Assembly (NCBI GenBank): GCA_017468985.1
Contig: JAFUHF010000062.1
Span: forward strand, 1 to 34,341
Reading direction: 5' to 3'
Origin: Bacteroidaceae bacterium
GTDB lineage: Bacteria > Bacteroidota > Bacteroidia > Bacteroidales > Bacteroidaceae
DNA length: 34,341 nt
The first letter of the stretch is position 1; each line of letters starts with the position of its first letter. Of the stretch, positions 16,042-24,605 are shown in pieces. Made by a program: the position numbers and the translations under genes. Under the pieces are notes generated by a model. It made no database searches and was not told the origin of the DNA. It worked only from the letters and a program-made list of their open reading frames with translations.

Positions 16042-17388
16042 ATGAGTCTCAAAAACAAGATAAACCACTCCAACCCATTTCTTTTATGGCGAATAAGAGA
16101 AATGGGTTTTGCTTTGCTTCTTCTGGCAGGGTCGTCAGCATGCAGCAAGCATCATGACGAGCTGGCGGATGTCCCTGCCGAGCGCACGGTGATCCTCTAC
16201 TTCTCTGCCGAAAACAGCATAGCCACTTTTGGCAACACCGATGTCAACGAAATCAAGCAAGGCGCCAGTTATTTGAAGGAAGGGCAAAAGATGGTGCTCT
16301 TTTTTGACTACGGAGGCACCTCCAGCATCTACCTGTTCGACCGCCATACCCCTTCTTCGGCCTCCCCGGCCTACACCTTCGCCACCAATCAGGACGCTTC
16401 CGACCCCCATACGCTCCTGACCGTGCTCAATTGGGCAAAAGTGCATGCACCTGCCATGGAATACGGCATGGTATTCTGGAGTCACGCTGACGGCTGGCTG
16501 CTTCCCTTCAATACGGACTATGAGGCTTCCACACCATCCTCGTCAGCACAGTCTAAAGCCCTGAACGGCCCCTCACGAAAGGCGCAATCGTTCGGAATCG
16601 ACGACGGTTACCCTCGCCGTTTCCCCACTGACATGGGAACCAACATGAGTATCCCCGACCTGGCTGCTGCATTGCAAAACAGCGGTCTGAACTTCCGCTA
16701 CGTCTACTTCGATGCCTGCTCCATGCAGGGATTGGAGGTAGCCTACGACCTGCGCCATGCCACAGACTACGTTATAGCCTCCCCCATGAGCACGCCGGCC
16801 GATGGAGCCTACTATATTGATCAAATTCAGAAGGGGCTCTTTTCTGCCGATCCAGCCGACATCGCCAGAACCTACATGGACGATGTCAAGAGCAAAACCG
16901 GAAATACTTACGGTACGTATGGGCAAGGCGCAGTGATAGCCGCCCTTAAGACAGAGCTCTTAGACTCCCTGGCGCACATAACGGCCCTTATGCTCAAGCG
17001 CAATGGCGTAGGGGCAAACTATGAGTATCCCACGATGGACGGGGTGCAGGCCTACTGCGCTTATTCGCCCCAAATCTTCTATCGCCCGGACTATTTCGAC
17101 GCCGCTCAAGCCATGCGCAAACTGCTCAGCCCAGCCGATGCCGAAGCCTGGTGCCAGTTGTTCGATCAAATCGTGGTCTACAAGGAAGGAACCTCCTACT
17201 TCTATGCCTTTGCACCCTACAATTCCGGTTATTTCAGCTTACAAGAAGGCTATTCGGGCGTCAACCTGTTTGTGCCGCAAAAGAAATATACCGATTATGC
17301 CAACCTTTGCCTTTACGGCGACTTAAACGAAGCCTTCAGGTGCACTTCCTGGTACAAAGCTGCCGGATGGCAAGATCTGGGCTTCTGA
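16042..17388 (+). CDS. Clostripain-family (C11) cysteine peptidase, lipoprotein
   Basis: The 448-residue product shows the C11 catalytic pair: H148 in FWSHADGWL and C226 in YFDACSMQGLEVAYDL, within a caspase-like fold beginning ERTVILYFSAENS. These enzymes cut after basic residues and usually self-process. The N-terminus has a lipobox (LLAGSSAC), so it is probably membrane-anchored. The ATG at 16042 follows the barrel gene stop by 7 bp but leaves a long 24-residue leader before the hydrophobic core; an internal ATG at 16102 (MGFALLLLAGSSAC) would give a more normal lipoprotein signal. Both are possible. Its position with a barrel and a cysteine-rich secreted protein suggests cell-surface proteolysis or maturation, which is inference. 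Confidence 0.85.
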   Translation: MSLKNKINHSNPFLLWRIREMGFALLLLAGSSACSKHHDELADVPAERTVILYFSAENSIATFGNTDVNEIKQGASYLKEGQKMVLFFDYGGTSSIYLFDRHTPSSASPAYTFATNQDASDPHTLLTVLNWAKVHAPAMEYGMVFWSHADGWLLPFNTDYEASTPSSSAQSKALNGPSRKAQSFGIDDGYPRRFPTDMGTNMSIPDLAAALQNSGLNFRYVYFDACSMQGLEVAYDLRHATDYVIASPMSTPADGAYYIDQIQKGLFSADPADIARTYMDDVKSKTGNTYGTYGQGAVIAALKTELLDSLAHITALMLKRNGVGANYEYPTMDGVQAYCAYSPQIFYRPDYFDAAQAMRKLLSPADAEAWCQLFDQIVVYKEGTSYFYAFAPYNSGYFSLQEGYSGVNLFVPQKKYTDYANLCLYGDLNEAFRCTSWYKAAGWQDLGF

Positions 17389-17424
17389 TCAAAGCCTCTT
17401 TTGCCCCAAAAGGGAAACCATTAT

Positions 17425-17639
17425 TCCCAAAAACGCCTTCATTCTGCCTAATCGCATCACCTCAGGCCCGAATAACGCCTCCATTCTGCCTAATCGCATC
17501 TCCTCAGGCCCGAATAACGCCTTCATTCTGCCCAATCGCATCACCTCTGACCCGAATAACGCCTCCATTCTACCTAATCGCATCTCCTCAGGCCCGAATA
17601 ACGCCTCCATTCTGCCCAATCGCATCTCCTCAGGCCCAC
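17425..17639. repeat. Tandem 42-bp repeat array 2 (about 5 copies)
   Basis: Units start at 17440, 17482, 17524, 17566 and 17608, all 42 bp, with a degenerate half-copy before the first. Each contains CATTCTGCC, TAATCGCATCTCC (or CAATCGCATC), GGCCCGAATAACGCC and a variable C/T. It lies between two convergent genes, the C11 protease (plus) and the OmpA lipoprotein (minus). Copies differ at a few sites (C/T at unit position 10, A/T at 20). No spacers are present. The remaining bases up to 17684 hold nothing recognisable. Confidence 0.95.
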
Positions 17640-17684
17640 AAAAAATGTTTTCTCGCCCCATCAGCCCCACACCATAAGCCTGTC

Positions 17685-17715
17685 AAAAAGAGGCAGGCCC
17701 CGAAAGACCTGCCTC
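17685..17715 (-). terminator. Intrinsic terminator of the OmpA-like lipoprotein gene
   Basis: The 8-bp stem GAGGCAGG (17690-17697) with CCTGCCTC (17708-17715) has a 10-nt loop and, read on the minus strand, is followed by TTTTT (complement of 17685-17689). It lies 33 bp beyond the minus-strand stop at 17749. Confidence 0.85.
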
Positions 17716-17748
17716 AAACCATGAAATAGAAAAAATTATCTTTATTTC

Positions 17749-18651
17749 TTATTCTTCTACAGCATCCGTTTCGGGAGCTTTATCAATCAAATCCATGAAT
17801 TGATCGAGTTTCGGGGTGATAATGATCTGCGTGCGGCGGTTGCGCTGCTTGCCCAGTTCCGTGTCGTTATCCGCAATGGGATTATATTCGCCACGACCGG
17901 CTGCAGAGAGTCGACGGGGATCAACTCCATAGTCATTCTGCAACGATTGCACCACCGAGGAGGCACGCAGACAGCTCAAATCCCAATTGTTCCTGATATT
18001 GGTTCGGCTGATAGGCACAGGATCAGTGTTTCCTTCCACCAGCACGTCGTAGTCCTTGTAATCCTTTATGATTTTAGCAATCTTACTCAGCGTTTCGCCG
18101 GCACGACTGTTAATTTCGTAACTGCCCGACTTGTAGAGCATGTTATCAGCCAAGGAGATGTATACCACTCCCTTGAGCACCTTGATATCCACCTCTTGCA
18201 GCTCATCGCGACTCAGGCTACGCGTCAAATTGTTCGTGAGAACCATATTCAGTGAGTCACTTTTCGACTTTGCGTCCACCAGTTGCTTTATGAAGCGGTT
18301 GGAAGCGTTAATCTCGTCAACGAGCTTCGAAATGTTCACTCCTCCCTGCGCATTCTGGCGCAAACTCTGATCAAGCGATCCCTGTAACTTCTCAAAATCG
18401 GCCCGGAGGTCCTTCACACGTTGCTGTTCGCTTGCCGTGCGCTGTTGTTCAAGGCTAACGCGCTCCTGTAGGTTCTTTGTGTTCACATTACACTCTGCCA
18501 AGTCTACACGAGTGTCCTCATAGAGCTGTTTGAGCTTGGCGTTCTCTGTTTGCAATGCCTGAAGCTGTTTTTTGCTGGCGCAACTGCCCATTAACATCGT
18601 AATGAGCGTTGCAAATAATAAAATCTGATGTTTCTTCATATTCTTCTTCAT
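17749..18651 (-). CDS. OmpA-family lipoprotein with coiled coil
   Basis: The 300-residue product starts MKKNMKKHQILLFATLITMLMGSC, a lipoprotein signal; frames upstream to 18705 add a charged leader and are unlikely. After the lipidated Cys comes a coiled coil of about 80 residues (KQLQALQTENAKLKQLYEDT, LQERVSLEQQRTASEQQRV), then a C-terminal OmpA peptidoglycan-binding domain (about 170-285) with DVLVEGNTDPVPI, NNWDLSCLRASSVVQSL and LGKQRNRRTQIII. Such proteins tie the outer membrane to the cell wall. The TDPVPI and NWDLSxxRA forms resemble the MotB/Pal-like subgroup of Bacteroidota. A near-consensus TAAATTGC lies upstream, so the promoter is uncertain. Confidence 0.87.
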   Translation of the reverse strand: MKKNMKKHQILLFATLITMLMGSCASKKQLQALQTENAKLKQLYEDTRVDLAECNVNTKNLQERVSLEQQRTASEQQRVKDLRADFEKLQGSLDQSLRQNAQGGVNISKLVDEINASNRFIKQLVDAKSKSDSLNMVLTNNLTRSLSRDELQEVDIKVLKGVVYISLADNMLYKSGSYEINSRAGETLSKIAKIIKDYKDYDVLVEGNTDPVPISRTNIRNNWDLSCLRASSVVQSLQNDYGVDPRRLSAAGRGEYNPIADNDTELGKQRNRRTQIIITPKLDQFMDLIDKAPETDAVEE

Positions 18652-18760
18652 TTTTTTACCCCTAACGAGAGGCTCTATGATAATTTCGAGGCGCAATTTA
18701 CGCATTTTGGTACTACTGCTGGATGGTTTACATCAAAAAACGGTCACTCTTCAACTTGTT

Positions 18761-19222
18761 TTAACTATTCGGTACCGTTGAAGTTTCTTTTTTCGCAGTT
18801 TTAGGCTGCTGTTTGCTCCAGCGATAGTATCGCTCCAGCTCCTTGTCAGCCATTTTCACCACATATCCCAGAAGGGCAATGTCGTCCAAGAAACCGGCGC
18901 CGGGAATCCAGTCTGGAACGAGGTCGAAAGGCGTAACAATATAAATAAGGAGCGCAACGACCATCAGTATCTTTGCTTTGCTGTAATTTTGGTACTTACC
19001 GGAGGCGATGTCCTTTACATAATAGTAAAGTAGGAGCAAATCCTTGAACACGGGGGCCAGTGAACGGTTGCGAAACAAGTAAGCCACCATGCCCAGAAGG
19101 TCGTGCATCTTATCTTTGTCTGCCAGATACTCCTTTGCCTCGCTAAACCAGCGGCCTCGCACAAAGTTTTGATAAACTTGGCGTCCTGTAGCAATGGGAT
19201 TGTAATTCTTCTTCAGTTTCAT
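18761..19222 (-). CDS. DUF1232 (YkvA-like) small membrane protein
   Basis: The 153-residue product contains the DUF1232 signature, two hydrophobic helices around IVTPFDLVPDWIPGAGFLDDIALLGYVVKM (shown only in part: the core is PFDLVPDWIPG). Preceding it are KDIASGKYQNYSKAKILMVVALLI. The family is widespread and small, with unknown function, probably in the inner membrane. The ATG at 19222 is supported by a TACTTTTG -7 box at 19275-19268. It lies on its own between two OmpA-domain genes on the same strand. Confidence 0.85.
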   Translation of the reverse strand: MKLKKNYNPIATGRQVYQNFVRGRWFSEAKEYLADKDKMHDLLGMVAYLFRNRSLAPVFKDLLLLYYYVKDIASGKYQNYSKAKILMVVALLIYIVTPFDLVPDWIPGAGFLDDIALLGYVVKMADKELERYYRWSKQQPKTAKKETSTVPNS

Positions 19223-19267
19223 GGATCATGACACCTTTTTATAGCCCAATGGTATCAATTGGTGTGC

Positions 19268-19275
19268 CAAAAGTA
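19268..19275 (-). promoter_or_regulatory. -7 promoter box for the DUF1232 gene
   Basis: TACTTTTG on the minus strand matches TAnnTTTG, 45 nt before the ATG at 19222, between that gene and the PorE-like gene. Confidence 0.5.
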
Positions 19276-19309
19276 GGAATAAAAACTGATAAAAGCAAAT
19301 AATGAGGTC

Positions 19310-21538
19310 CTATTTCTTTGTTTGAGTCACTTTCAGAGCGTCGGCAGGGGCCTTCTGCGACGGATTTCGTCCGGGTCGTGGCAGCTGGCGGACGGGCCTT
19401 TTGGTCAAGGTGCTGTCCTGCTGCGGCTGAGCCACGACTTTTTCCTTTACCGCAGCCTTGGGTTCAGGCAGAGGAGGCAGTGGAGCCTGCTCTGCCCCCT
19501 TGGGCGGAGTGGGAGCGGCAATGGTGTCAGATGCCTTGCGCAGCACAGCTTCGGGTTTGAGATTTCCGTTCTCATCAAACATACCGAAAGTGGTTTTAAG
19601 CACGCTGAACTCTGTTCTGCGGTTCAGCGCATTGCAGCTGTCCTGCTGATCGGGCGGAAGCCGCTTGATATATTCTTCGGTAAGCGTATCGCCGGCGTTA
19701 AGGAAGGGATACACCTCGGCAAATTTCTTCGTAATGACCTTAGGATTGCGCTTGCCGTAGCCTTTGGCCACCACGCGCTGTTGGGAGATGCCATGAGTGA
19801 TCAGGTAATTCACCACCGACTCTGCCCTCTGCTGCGAGAGCTTATCGTTATAGGCATCGGTGCCGCGATAATCACAATGGGAACTCAGTTCGATCACGAT
19901 GCTCGGATTTTCCCTCAAGAGGGCAGTGAGTCTGTCCAAAGCAGGAAGGGATTGAGGCAGGATGTCAGCCTTGTTGAACGCATAAAACACATTTCTGACC
20001 AACACCGGAATGCTTACCGAGGGTAAAGGAAATTGTAGCGTAGTGTCAATGTTTCCGGCGTCTTTTGGGATGAAAAGCGTGTGACGGTAATTCATGTAGC
20101 CCTCACAAGCCGCCAAGAAGAGGTAATGCACTCCCGGGGTGAGGGATTCAGAGAATGATCCGTCCAACTTGAGACCTATTTTCTTATTTGTACCGTCATC
20201 GCCGATCATGAACACTTGTGCTTGGGGCAATTCATAACCATCTTGCTCGTAAACCCATCCCGTCATGGTCCTAATAACCTCTGGACATTCGAAAGTATAG
20301 ATCTTGTCCCACCCTCGACGGTTTGTTCGGTTCGAGGAGAAGAAGCCGCGGTTGCTCATGCCGTCAAAAGTCATCCCGAAGTCATCGCCGTGGGAATTGA
20401 CGGGATAAGGCAGGTGCTCCACGTTCCAGCGCTTGGACGCCGTGTCAAGACGGGCACAGTAAATGTCAAGTCCCCCGAGGCCTATCTTTCCATCGGAAGA
20501 ATAATAGAGGTCGCCGTTGGGCCTGAACGTTGGAAAACGCTCATTGCCTGGCGAATTGACCGGGGCACCAAGATTTTCGGGCATACCGAATCCGCCACCA
20601 TTCAAACTCACGCGCCAAATGTCCGTCCCCCCCATGCCGCCGGGCATGTCGGAAACAAAATAGAGGTATTGCCCGTCAGGCGAAACCGCCGGATGGGCAT
20701 AATTGGACAACGTATCGTTGGAGAAGGAGCAAAGAGAGGCTTCGCCCCAAGTAGCATCGGAGCGTGATGACTTATAGATCTCTGCAAGGCGCGGATACTG
20801 AGCATCCCAGCGGCAACGGGTGAAGTACATGGTCTGTCCGTCAGGGGTAAAGGCGCAAGCTCCCTCATCATAGACGCTATTCACCTTGCCTTCAACCGAA
20901 ACGGGCTTTTGCCAACGCCCCTTTTCGTCCTTTTTGGCAAAAAAGAGATCGCCATTCTTCATACCGGTAATTCCGCTGGCGTCGTCGCCAGTAGCTTCGC
21001 GCCGAGTGGAGGAGAAGAAGATCTGATCATCGCCCACGAGCACCGGACTGTAGTCATCGTAGCGTCCGTTGAAGAGCCGGTCTTCCCTCACCGTATAGTC
21101 AGAGCCCCGTTCCCTGATGGCCGGAGCTGCAGCGCTTGACTGCAAGCCCACCTGAGCCGCAGCATCGCCCGGAAACTGCTCCAAGAAGAGCTGATAGTAC
21201 TTTGTCGCCTCCTTGTAGTCGCGCGTGGCGCGCGAAAGTTCGCCCAAGTAGAAGTAAGTCAGGGTGTCGGTGTATTTATAGCGCGCCGCATTGCGGTAAG
21301 CGGCCAATGCCTTTGAAATGTAGTTGAGTTTCCGGTTGCTCTCAGCCACCTTGTAGGCTCGCATGCCTCGTTCGTCGCGCTTTCCGGGCGGCGTCTTGGC
21401 ATAGGCTTTGGCATATTCAAGCGAAGCCTCATAGTATTCGCCAATGGCATAGAACTGGTCGCCCTTCTTCAGATGTTTGTCTGCGCCACACGAAGCCAAA
21501 AGCACTACGACAGCAATGTAAAGAAATCGATTCATCAT
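19310..21538 (-). CDS. PorE-like lipoprotein: TPR, beta-propeller, regulatory-like and OmpA domains
   Basis: The 742-residue product starts MMNRFLYIAVVVLLASC (lipobox) and has four parts in order: TPR repeats (about 20-135, GDQFYAIGEYYEASLEYAKAY), a PD40/WD40-like propeller (about 145-415, DDYSPVLVGDDQIFFSSTRRE, AHPAVSPDGQYLYFVSD), a carboxypeptidase-regulatory-like beta-sandwich (about 420-500) and an OmpA peptidoglycan-binding domain (about 510-650, IELSSHCDYRGTDAYNDKLSQQRAE). This is the architecture of PorE, which anchors the type IX secretion machinery to the cell wall in Porphyromonas. Here the OmpA domain is followed by an extra Pro/Lys-rich tail of about 85 residues. Other Bacteroidota proteins share the architecture, so the PorE name is likely but not proven. 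The type IX cargo at 1088 supports it. Confidence 0.75.
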   Translation of the reverse strand: MMNRFLYIAVVVLLASCGADKHLKKGDQFYAIGEYYEASLEYAKAYAKTPPGKRDERGMRAYKVAESNRKLNYISKALAAYRNAARYKYTDTLTYFYLGELSRATRDYKEATKYYQLFLEQFPGDAAAQVGLQSSAAAPAIRERGSDYTVREDRLFNGRYDDYSPVLVGDDQIFFSSTRREATGDDASGITGMKNGDLFFAKKDEKGRWQKPVSVEGKVNSVYDEGACAFTPDGQTMYFTRCRWDAQYPRLAEIYKSSRSDATWGEASLCSFSNDTLSNYAHPAVSPDGQYLYFVSDMPGGMGGTDIWRVSLNGGGFGMPENLGAPVNSPGNERFPTFRPNGDLYYSSDGKIGLGGLDIYCARLDTASKRWNVEHLPYPVNSHGDDFGMTFDGMSNRGFFSSNRTNRRGWDKIYTFECPEVIRTMTGWVYEQDGYELPQAQVFMIGDDGTNKKIGLKLDGSFSESLTPGVHYLFLAACEGYMNYRHTLFIPKDAGNIDTTLQFPLPSVSIPVLVRNVFYAFNKADILPQSLPALDRLTALLRENPSIVIELSSHCDYRGTDAYNDKLSQQRAESVVNYLITHGISQQRVVAKGYGKRNPKVITKKFAEVYPFLNAGDTLTEEYIKRLPPDQQDSCNALNRRTEFSVLKTTFGMFDENGNLKPEAVLRKASDTIAAPTPPKGAEQAPLPPLPEPKAAVKEKVVAQPQQDSTLTKRPVRQLPRPGRNPSQKAPADALKVTQTKK

Positions 21539-21636
21539 ATTTCATAACTGAGAAACAGCCGAAATATTGCCTCAGAACATCATAAAATCTCCCCACCCAT
21601 TCGGTAGGGACCAAGGAAAAGAAAAAGGAGCAGGAA

Positions 21637-23634
21637 TCAATCCTTTTGGAAGGGTTGGCGAAAAGAACAGCCGTTGCGGTATTCCGAGCAGCCGTAGGCT
21701 GACTTTCCCTTGATAATGTGACCCTTATGGCAGAGCGGACAAGACTTTCCCACCAGCTCGTCGGCCGGCTGTGGTGCTGTCTTCTTGCGCGAACGGGGCG
21801 CAGCCTTGTCGGGGGTGGATTCCACAAAGCGATGGGTATTGTCGCTGAGCACCTGGTTGACGATTCCCGTAACCATGGTTTTCAGATCGTCGATGAAGGT
21901 ACGTGAATCGTACTGATGGTGCTCAATGTCGCGGAGCTTTTTCTCCCAAATACCGGTAAGTTCGGCGCTTTTGAGCAGGTCTTCGTGAATAATGTCGATC
22001 AATTGGCAGCCGGTGGGCGTGGCGTAAAGACTTTTGCGTTGCTTGTCGATGTAGTGGCGCTTGAAGAGTGTCTCAATGATCGCTGCGCGCGTGCTGGGAC
22101 GACCTATTCCGTTCTCTTTGAGCGCTTCGCGCAGTGACTCATCGTCAACGGTCTTACCGGCAGTTTCCATGGCGCGAAGCAGGGTGGCTTCAGTGTAAGG
22201 CTTGGGCGGAGTGGTCATTTTCTTGGAGAGCTGAGGCCGGTGGGCACCGTTTTCGCCCTTCACGAACTCGGGCAAGAGGCGTTCCTCGTCTTGATTCTGC
22301 CTTTCATCGTCATCATTATCGGCCTCGGTCTTTTTTTCATTTCTGAACACGTCACGCCAACCGGGAAGCACAATGTGTTTTCCTGTTACCTTGAAACCTA
22401 TGGAGGAAACATCACCCAAAACGGTGGTGGTAGTAAACTCGCAATCGGGATAGAACACGGCAACGAACCTACGCGCCACGAGGTCGAACACGGCACGTTC
22501 GGCATCCGTCAACTGGGCACTCATCTGGCCCGTAGGAATGATAGCATGATGATCGGTCACCTTGGAGGTGTCGAAAACTTTCTTCCGTTTGCGCAAGGGC
22601 TTGCCGCGCAGAGGCAATAACAGTTCATGATAGTCCTTCAGACCATTGAGAATGCCTTTGCACTTAGGATAGATGTCTTCGCTCAAGTAGGTAGTGTCAA
22701 CACGCGGATAAGTGGTGACTTTCTTCTCATATAGACACTGAATAAGGCTCAAAGTGAGGTCAGCGGAATAGCCGAACTTCCGATTACACTCCACTTGTAG
22801 CGATGTGAGATCGAACAAGCGCGGCGGAGCCTCTGTTCCCTTCTTGGACTGTACGTCGGTGACGTAAAAAGGATGTCCCTCAATCTGACGGAGGGCTGTT
22901 TGGGCCTTTTCTTCGTCAAGAAACTTCCCCTTGGTGGCCGTAAAGAGCGTTTCGCGATAAGTGGTGGCCAACACCCAGTATGGTTCGGGCTTGAAGTTTT
23001 CGATTTCGCGCTGGCGATTCACAATGAGTGCCAAAGTGGGTGTCTGCACCCTTCCGATAGAAAGCGGAGGCCCCTGTCTGTTGCTGTGGCGGCCATACTT
23101 CAGGGTATAGAGACGCGTGGCATTCATGCCGAGAAGCCAATCACCTATGGCGCGACACAATCCAGCCTCATAAAGCGAATGATAGTCCTGCTGATCCTTC
23201 AAATGCTGAAAGCCGTCGCGTATGCTTTCCTCCGTAAGCGAGGAAATCCACAAACGCTGCACCGGACAATGGACGCCTGCCTTCTGCATCACCCAGCGTT
23301 GGATCAGTTCACCCTCCTGTCCGGCATCTCCGCAGTTAATAATGCGTTCAGCCTGCTTCATGAGGCGCTCTATGATGCGAAACTGCTTTTCAATGCCCTT
23401 GTCTTGCTTGAGACGAATGCCAAAGGGCTGCGGAATCATCGGCAAAGCGCCCAGGCTCCACGTTTTCCAAGCCGGCGTATAGTCTTCTGGATATTTCAAT
23501 TCGCAAAGATGGCCAAACGTCCAGGTCACCTGGTAGCCATTGCCCTCCATGTAGCCCTCATGGGAAGAATTGGCTCCGAGAACATGGGCAATGTCGCGTG
23601 CCACACTGGGCTTTTCGGCAATGCAGACAATCAT
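21637..23634 (-). CDS. topB: DNA topoisomerase III
   Basis: The 665-residue type IA topoisomerase relaxes and decatenates DNA through single-strand passage. The TOPRIM domain begins MIVCIAEKPSVARDIA and contains INCGDAGQEGELIQRW; the active-site tyrosine is Y309 in VTTYPRVDTTYLSEDIYPK. Other family blocks are LSIGRVQTPTLALIV and ALKENGIGRPSTRAAIIETL. A C-terminal zinc-ribbon-like element has CPLC and, later, CSEYRNGC. Length is normal for TopB, which is often carried both on chromosomes and on mobile elements. Its ATG overlaps the stop of the upstream ABC ATPase gene by 4 bp, so the two are translationally coupled. Confidence 0.93.
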   Translation of the reverse strand: MIVCIAEKPSVARDIAHVLGANSSHEGYMEGNGYQVTWTFGHLCELKYPEDYTPAWKTWSLGALPMIPQPFGIRLKQDKGIEKQFRIIERLMKQAERIINCGDAGQEGELIQRWVMQKAGVHCPVQRLWISSLTEESIRDGFQHLKDQQDYHSLYEAGLCRAIGDWLLGMNATRLYTLKYGRHSNRQGPPLSIGRVQTPTLALIVNRQREIENFKPEPYWVLATTYRETLFTATKGKFLDEEKAQTALRQIEGHPFYVTDVQSKKGTEAPPRLFDLTSLQVECNRKFGYSADLTLSLIQCLYEKKVTTYPRVDTTYLSEDIYPKCKGILNGLKDYHELLLPLRGKPLRKRKKVFDTSKVTDHHAIIPTGQMSAQLTDAERAVFDLVARRFVAVFYPDCEFTTTTVLGDVSSIGFKVTGKHIVLPGWRDVFRNEKKTEADNDDDERQNQDEERLLPEFVKGENGAHRPQLSKKMTTPPKPYTEATLLRAMETAGKTVDDESLREALKENGIGRPSTRAAIIETLFKRHYIDKQRKSLYATPTGCQLIDIIHEDLLKSAELTGIWEKKLRDIEHHQYDSRTFIDDLKTMVTGIVNQVLSDNTHRFVESTPDKAAPRSRKKTAPQPADELVGKSCPLCHKGHIIKGKSAYGCSEYRNGCSFRQPFQKD

Positions 23635-24425
23635 TCTTTGCGAAGCGTATACTGCAGGGTTTCACGATTGAAGCTCAGACGGCTCTGAGCAAAAAAGAAG
23701 TCTAACTTGCCGGCTTGGGCCAACTCGGCAGGACTACCCTGGGCCAAATGGCCGTCGGAAGTGAGCAACCAGATGCAGTCCGCGCTCTGCAAAGCCAGTT
23801 CCAGGTCGTGGATGGAAAGCAGTATGGCCTTTTTCTGCTCTCGGGCCAACTTGCGCAACAGGCCCAAGACCTCCACTTTGCTTGGAAAGTCCAGAAAGGC
23901 CACTGGCTCGTCGAGCAGAATGACAGGCGTTTCCTGAGCAAGAGCCTTGGCGATCATCAGCTTCTGCAATTCGCCATCGCTGAGCGACCACAGGCGTCTT
24001 TGAGCAAACGAATCCATGCCCACCAATCGGAGCGAATTGGCAATCACCTCACGGTCATGTTGACGGAGTCCTCCCCAGAAGCCCGAATAGGGCAAACGAC
24101 CCATAGCCACCAGTTCCTCGGCCCTGAGATTGCTGGCCGCAAGCTTATCGGTAAGCACTATGCCCACCTGGCACGCCAAATCGTGGGAAGCATAATCGTG
24201 CAAAGGCTTCCCAAAGAGCAAAACCTCCCCGGAAAGTGGTGATTGGAGACGCGCCATGGTGCGCAACAGCGTAGACTTACCCACGCCGTTGGATCCAATC
24301 AGACAAGTGAGCTCACCGCTGTAGAGCTGGGCCGAGAGCTGGCGCGATAGCGTCTTCTCACGACCACTCTGGCGATAGCCCGTGTTCAGATTCTGCAACT
24401 GGTATGTAACGAGACCGGCCGTCAT
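23631..24425 (-). CDS. ABC transporter ATP-binding protein (iron/heme/B12 uptake type)
   Basis: The 264-residue ATPase shows Walker A GSNGVGKST, a Q-loop region (CQVGIVLTDKL), a signature LSDGELQKLMIAKAL, Walker B VILLDEPVAFLDFP and the switch His in SIHDLELAL. The overall pattern resembles FecE/BtuD ATPases of iron-siderophore, heme or cobalamin importers. The signature has Asp where Gly is usual (LSDGE rather than LSGGE), which also occurs in some members. Unusually, no permease or binding-protein gene is adjacent: the next genes are topB (4-bp overlap) and, divergently, a thioredoxin lipoprotein. Near-consensus -7 box TAATTTCG at 24453-24446. Partner subunits may be encoded elsewhere. Confidence 0.87.
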   Translation of the reverse strand: MTAGLVTYQLQNLNTGYRQSGREKTLSRQLSAQLYSGELTCLIGSNGVGKSTLLRTMARLQSPLSGEVLLFGKPLHDYASHDLACQVGIVLTDKLAASNLRAEELVAMGRLPYSGFWGGLRQHDREVIANSLRLVGMDSFAQRRLWSLSDGELQKLMIAKALAQETPVILLDEPVAFLDFPSKVEVLGLLRKLAREQKKAILLSIHDLELALQSADCIWLLTSDGHLAQGSPAELAQAGKLDFFFAQSRLSFNRETLQYTLRKE

Positions 24426-24559
24426 GGCAAAGGATGATCAGAGTGCGAAATTACGCAAAACTCCCGAAATAGTGCCCCATGAAGACCTCTTTTTAGAGCA
24501 TGGCAAGACCAAGGAAAAAGTTTATGAAAATCACGGTAGTCTCTTTCAGGAATAAATTG

Positions 24560-24567
24560 TAACTTTG
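24560..24567 (+). promoter_or_regulatory. -7 promoter box for the thioredoxin lipoprotein gene
   Basis: TAACTTTG matches TAnnTTTG exactly, 38 nt before the ATG at 24606. A -33 TTTG is not visible. Confidence 0.65.
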
Positions 24568-24605
24568 CATATCAATCCATAAAGAAATATTCATTATCAA
24601 TCATC

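Noticed and set aside
22873-23688. 271-codon plus-strand frame
   Set aside because: It is the antisense shadow of topB, which has all catalytic motifs.
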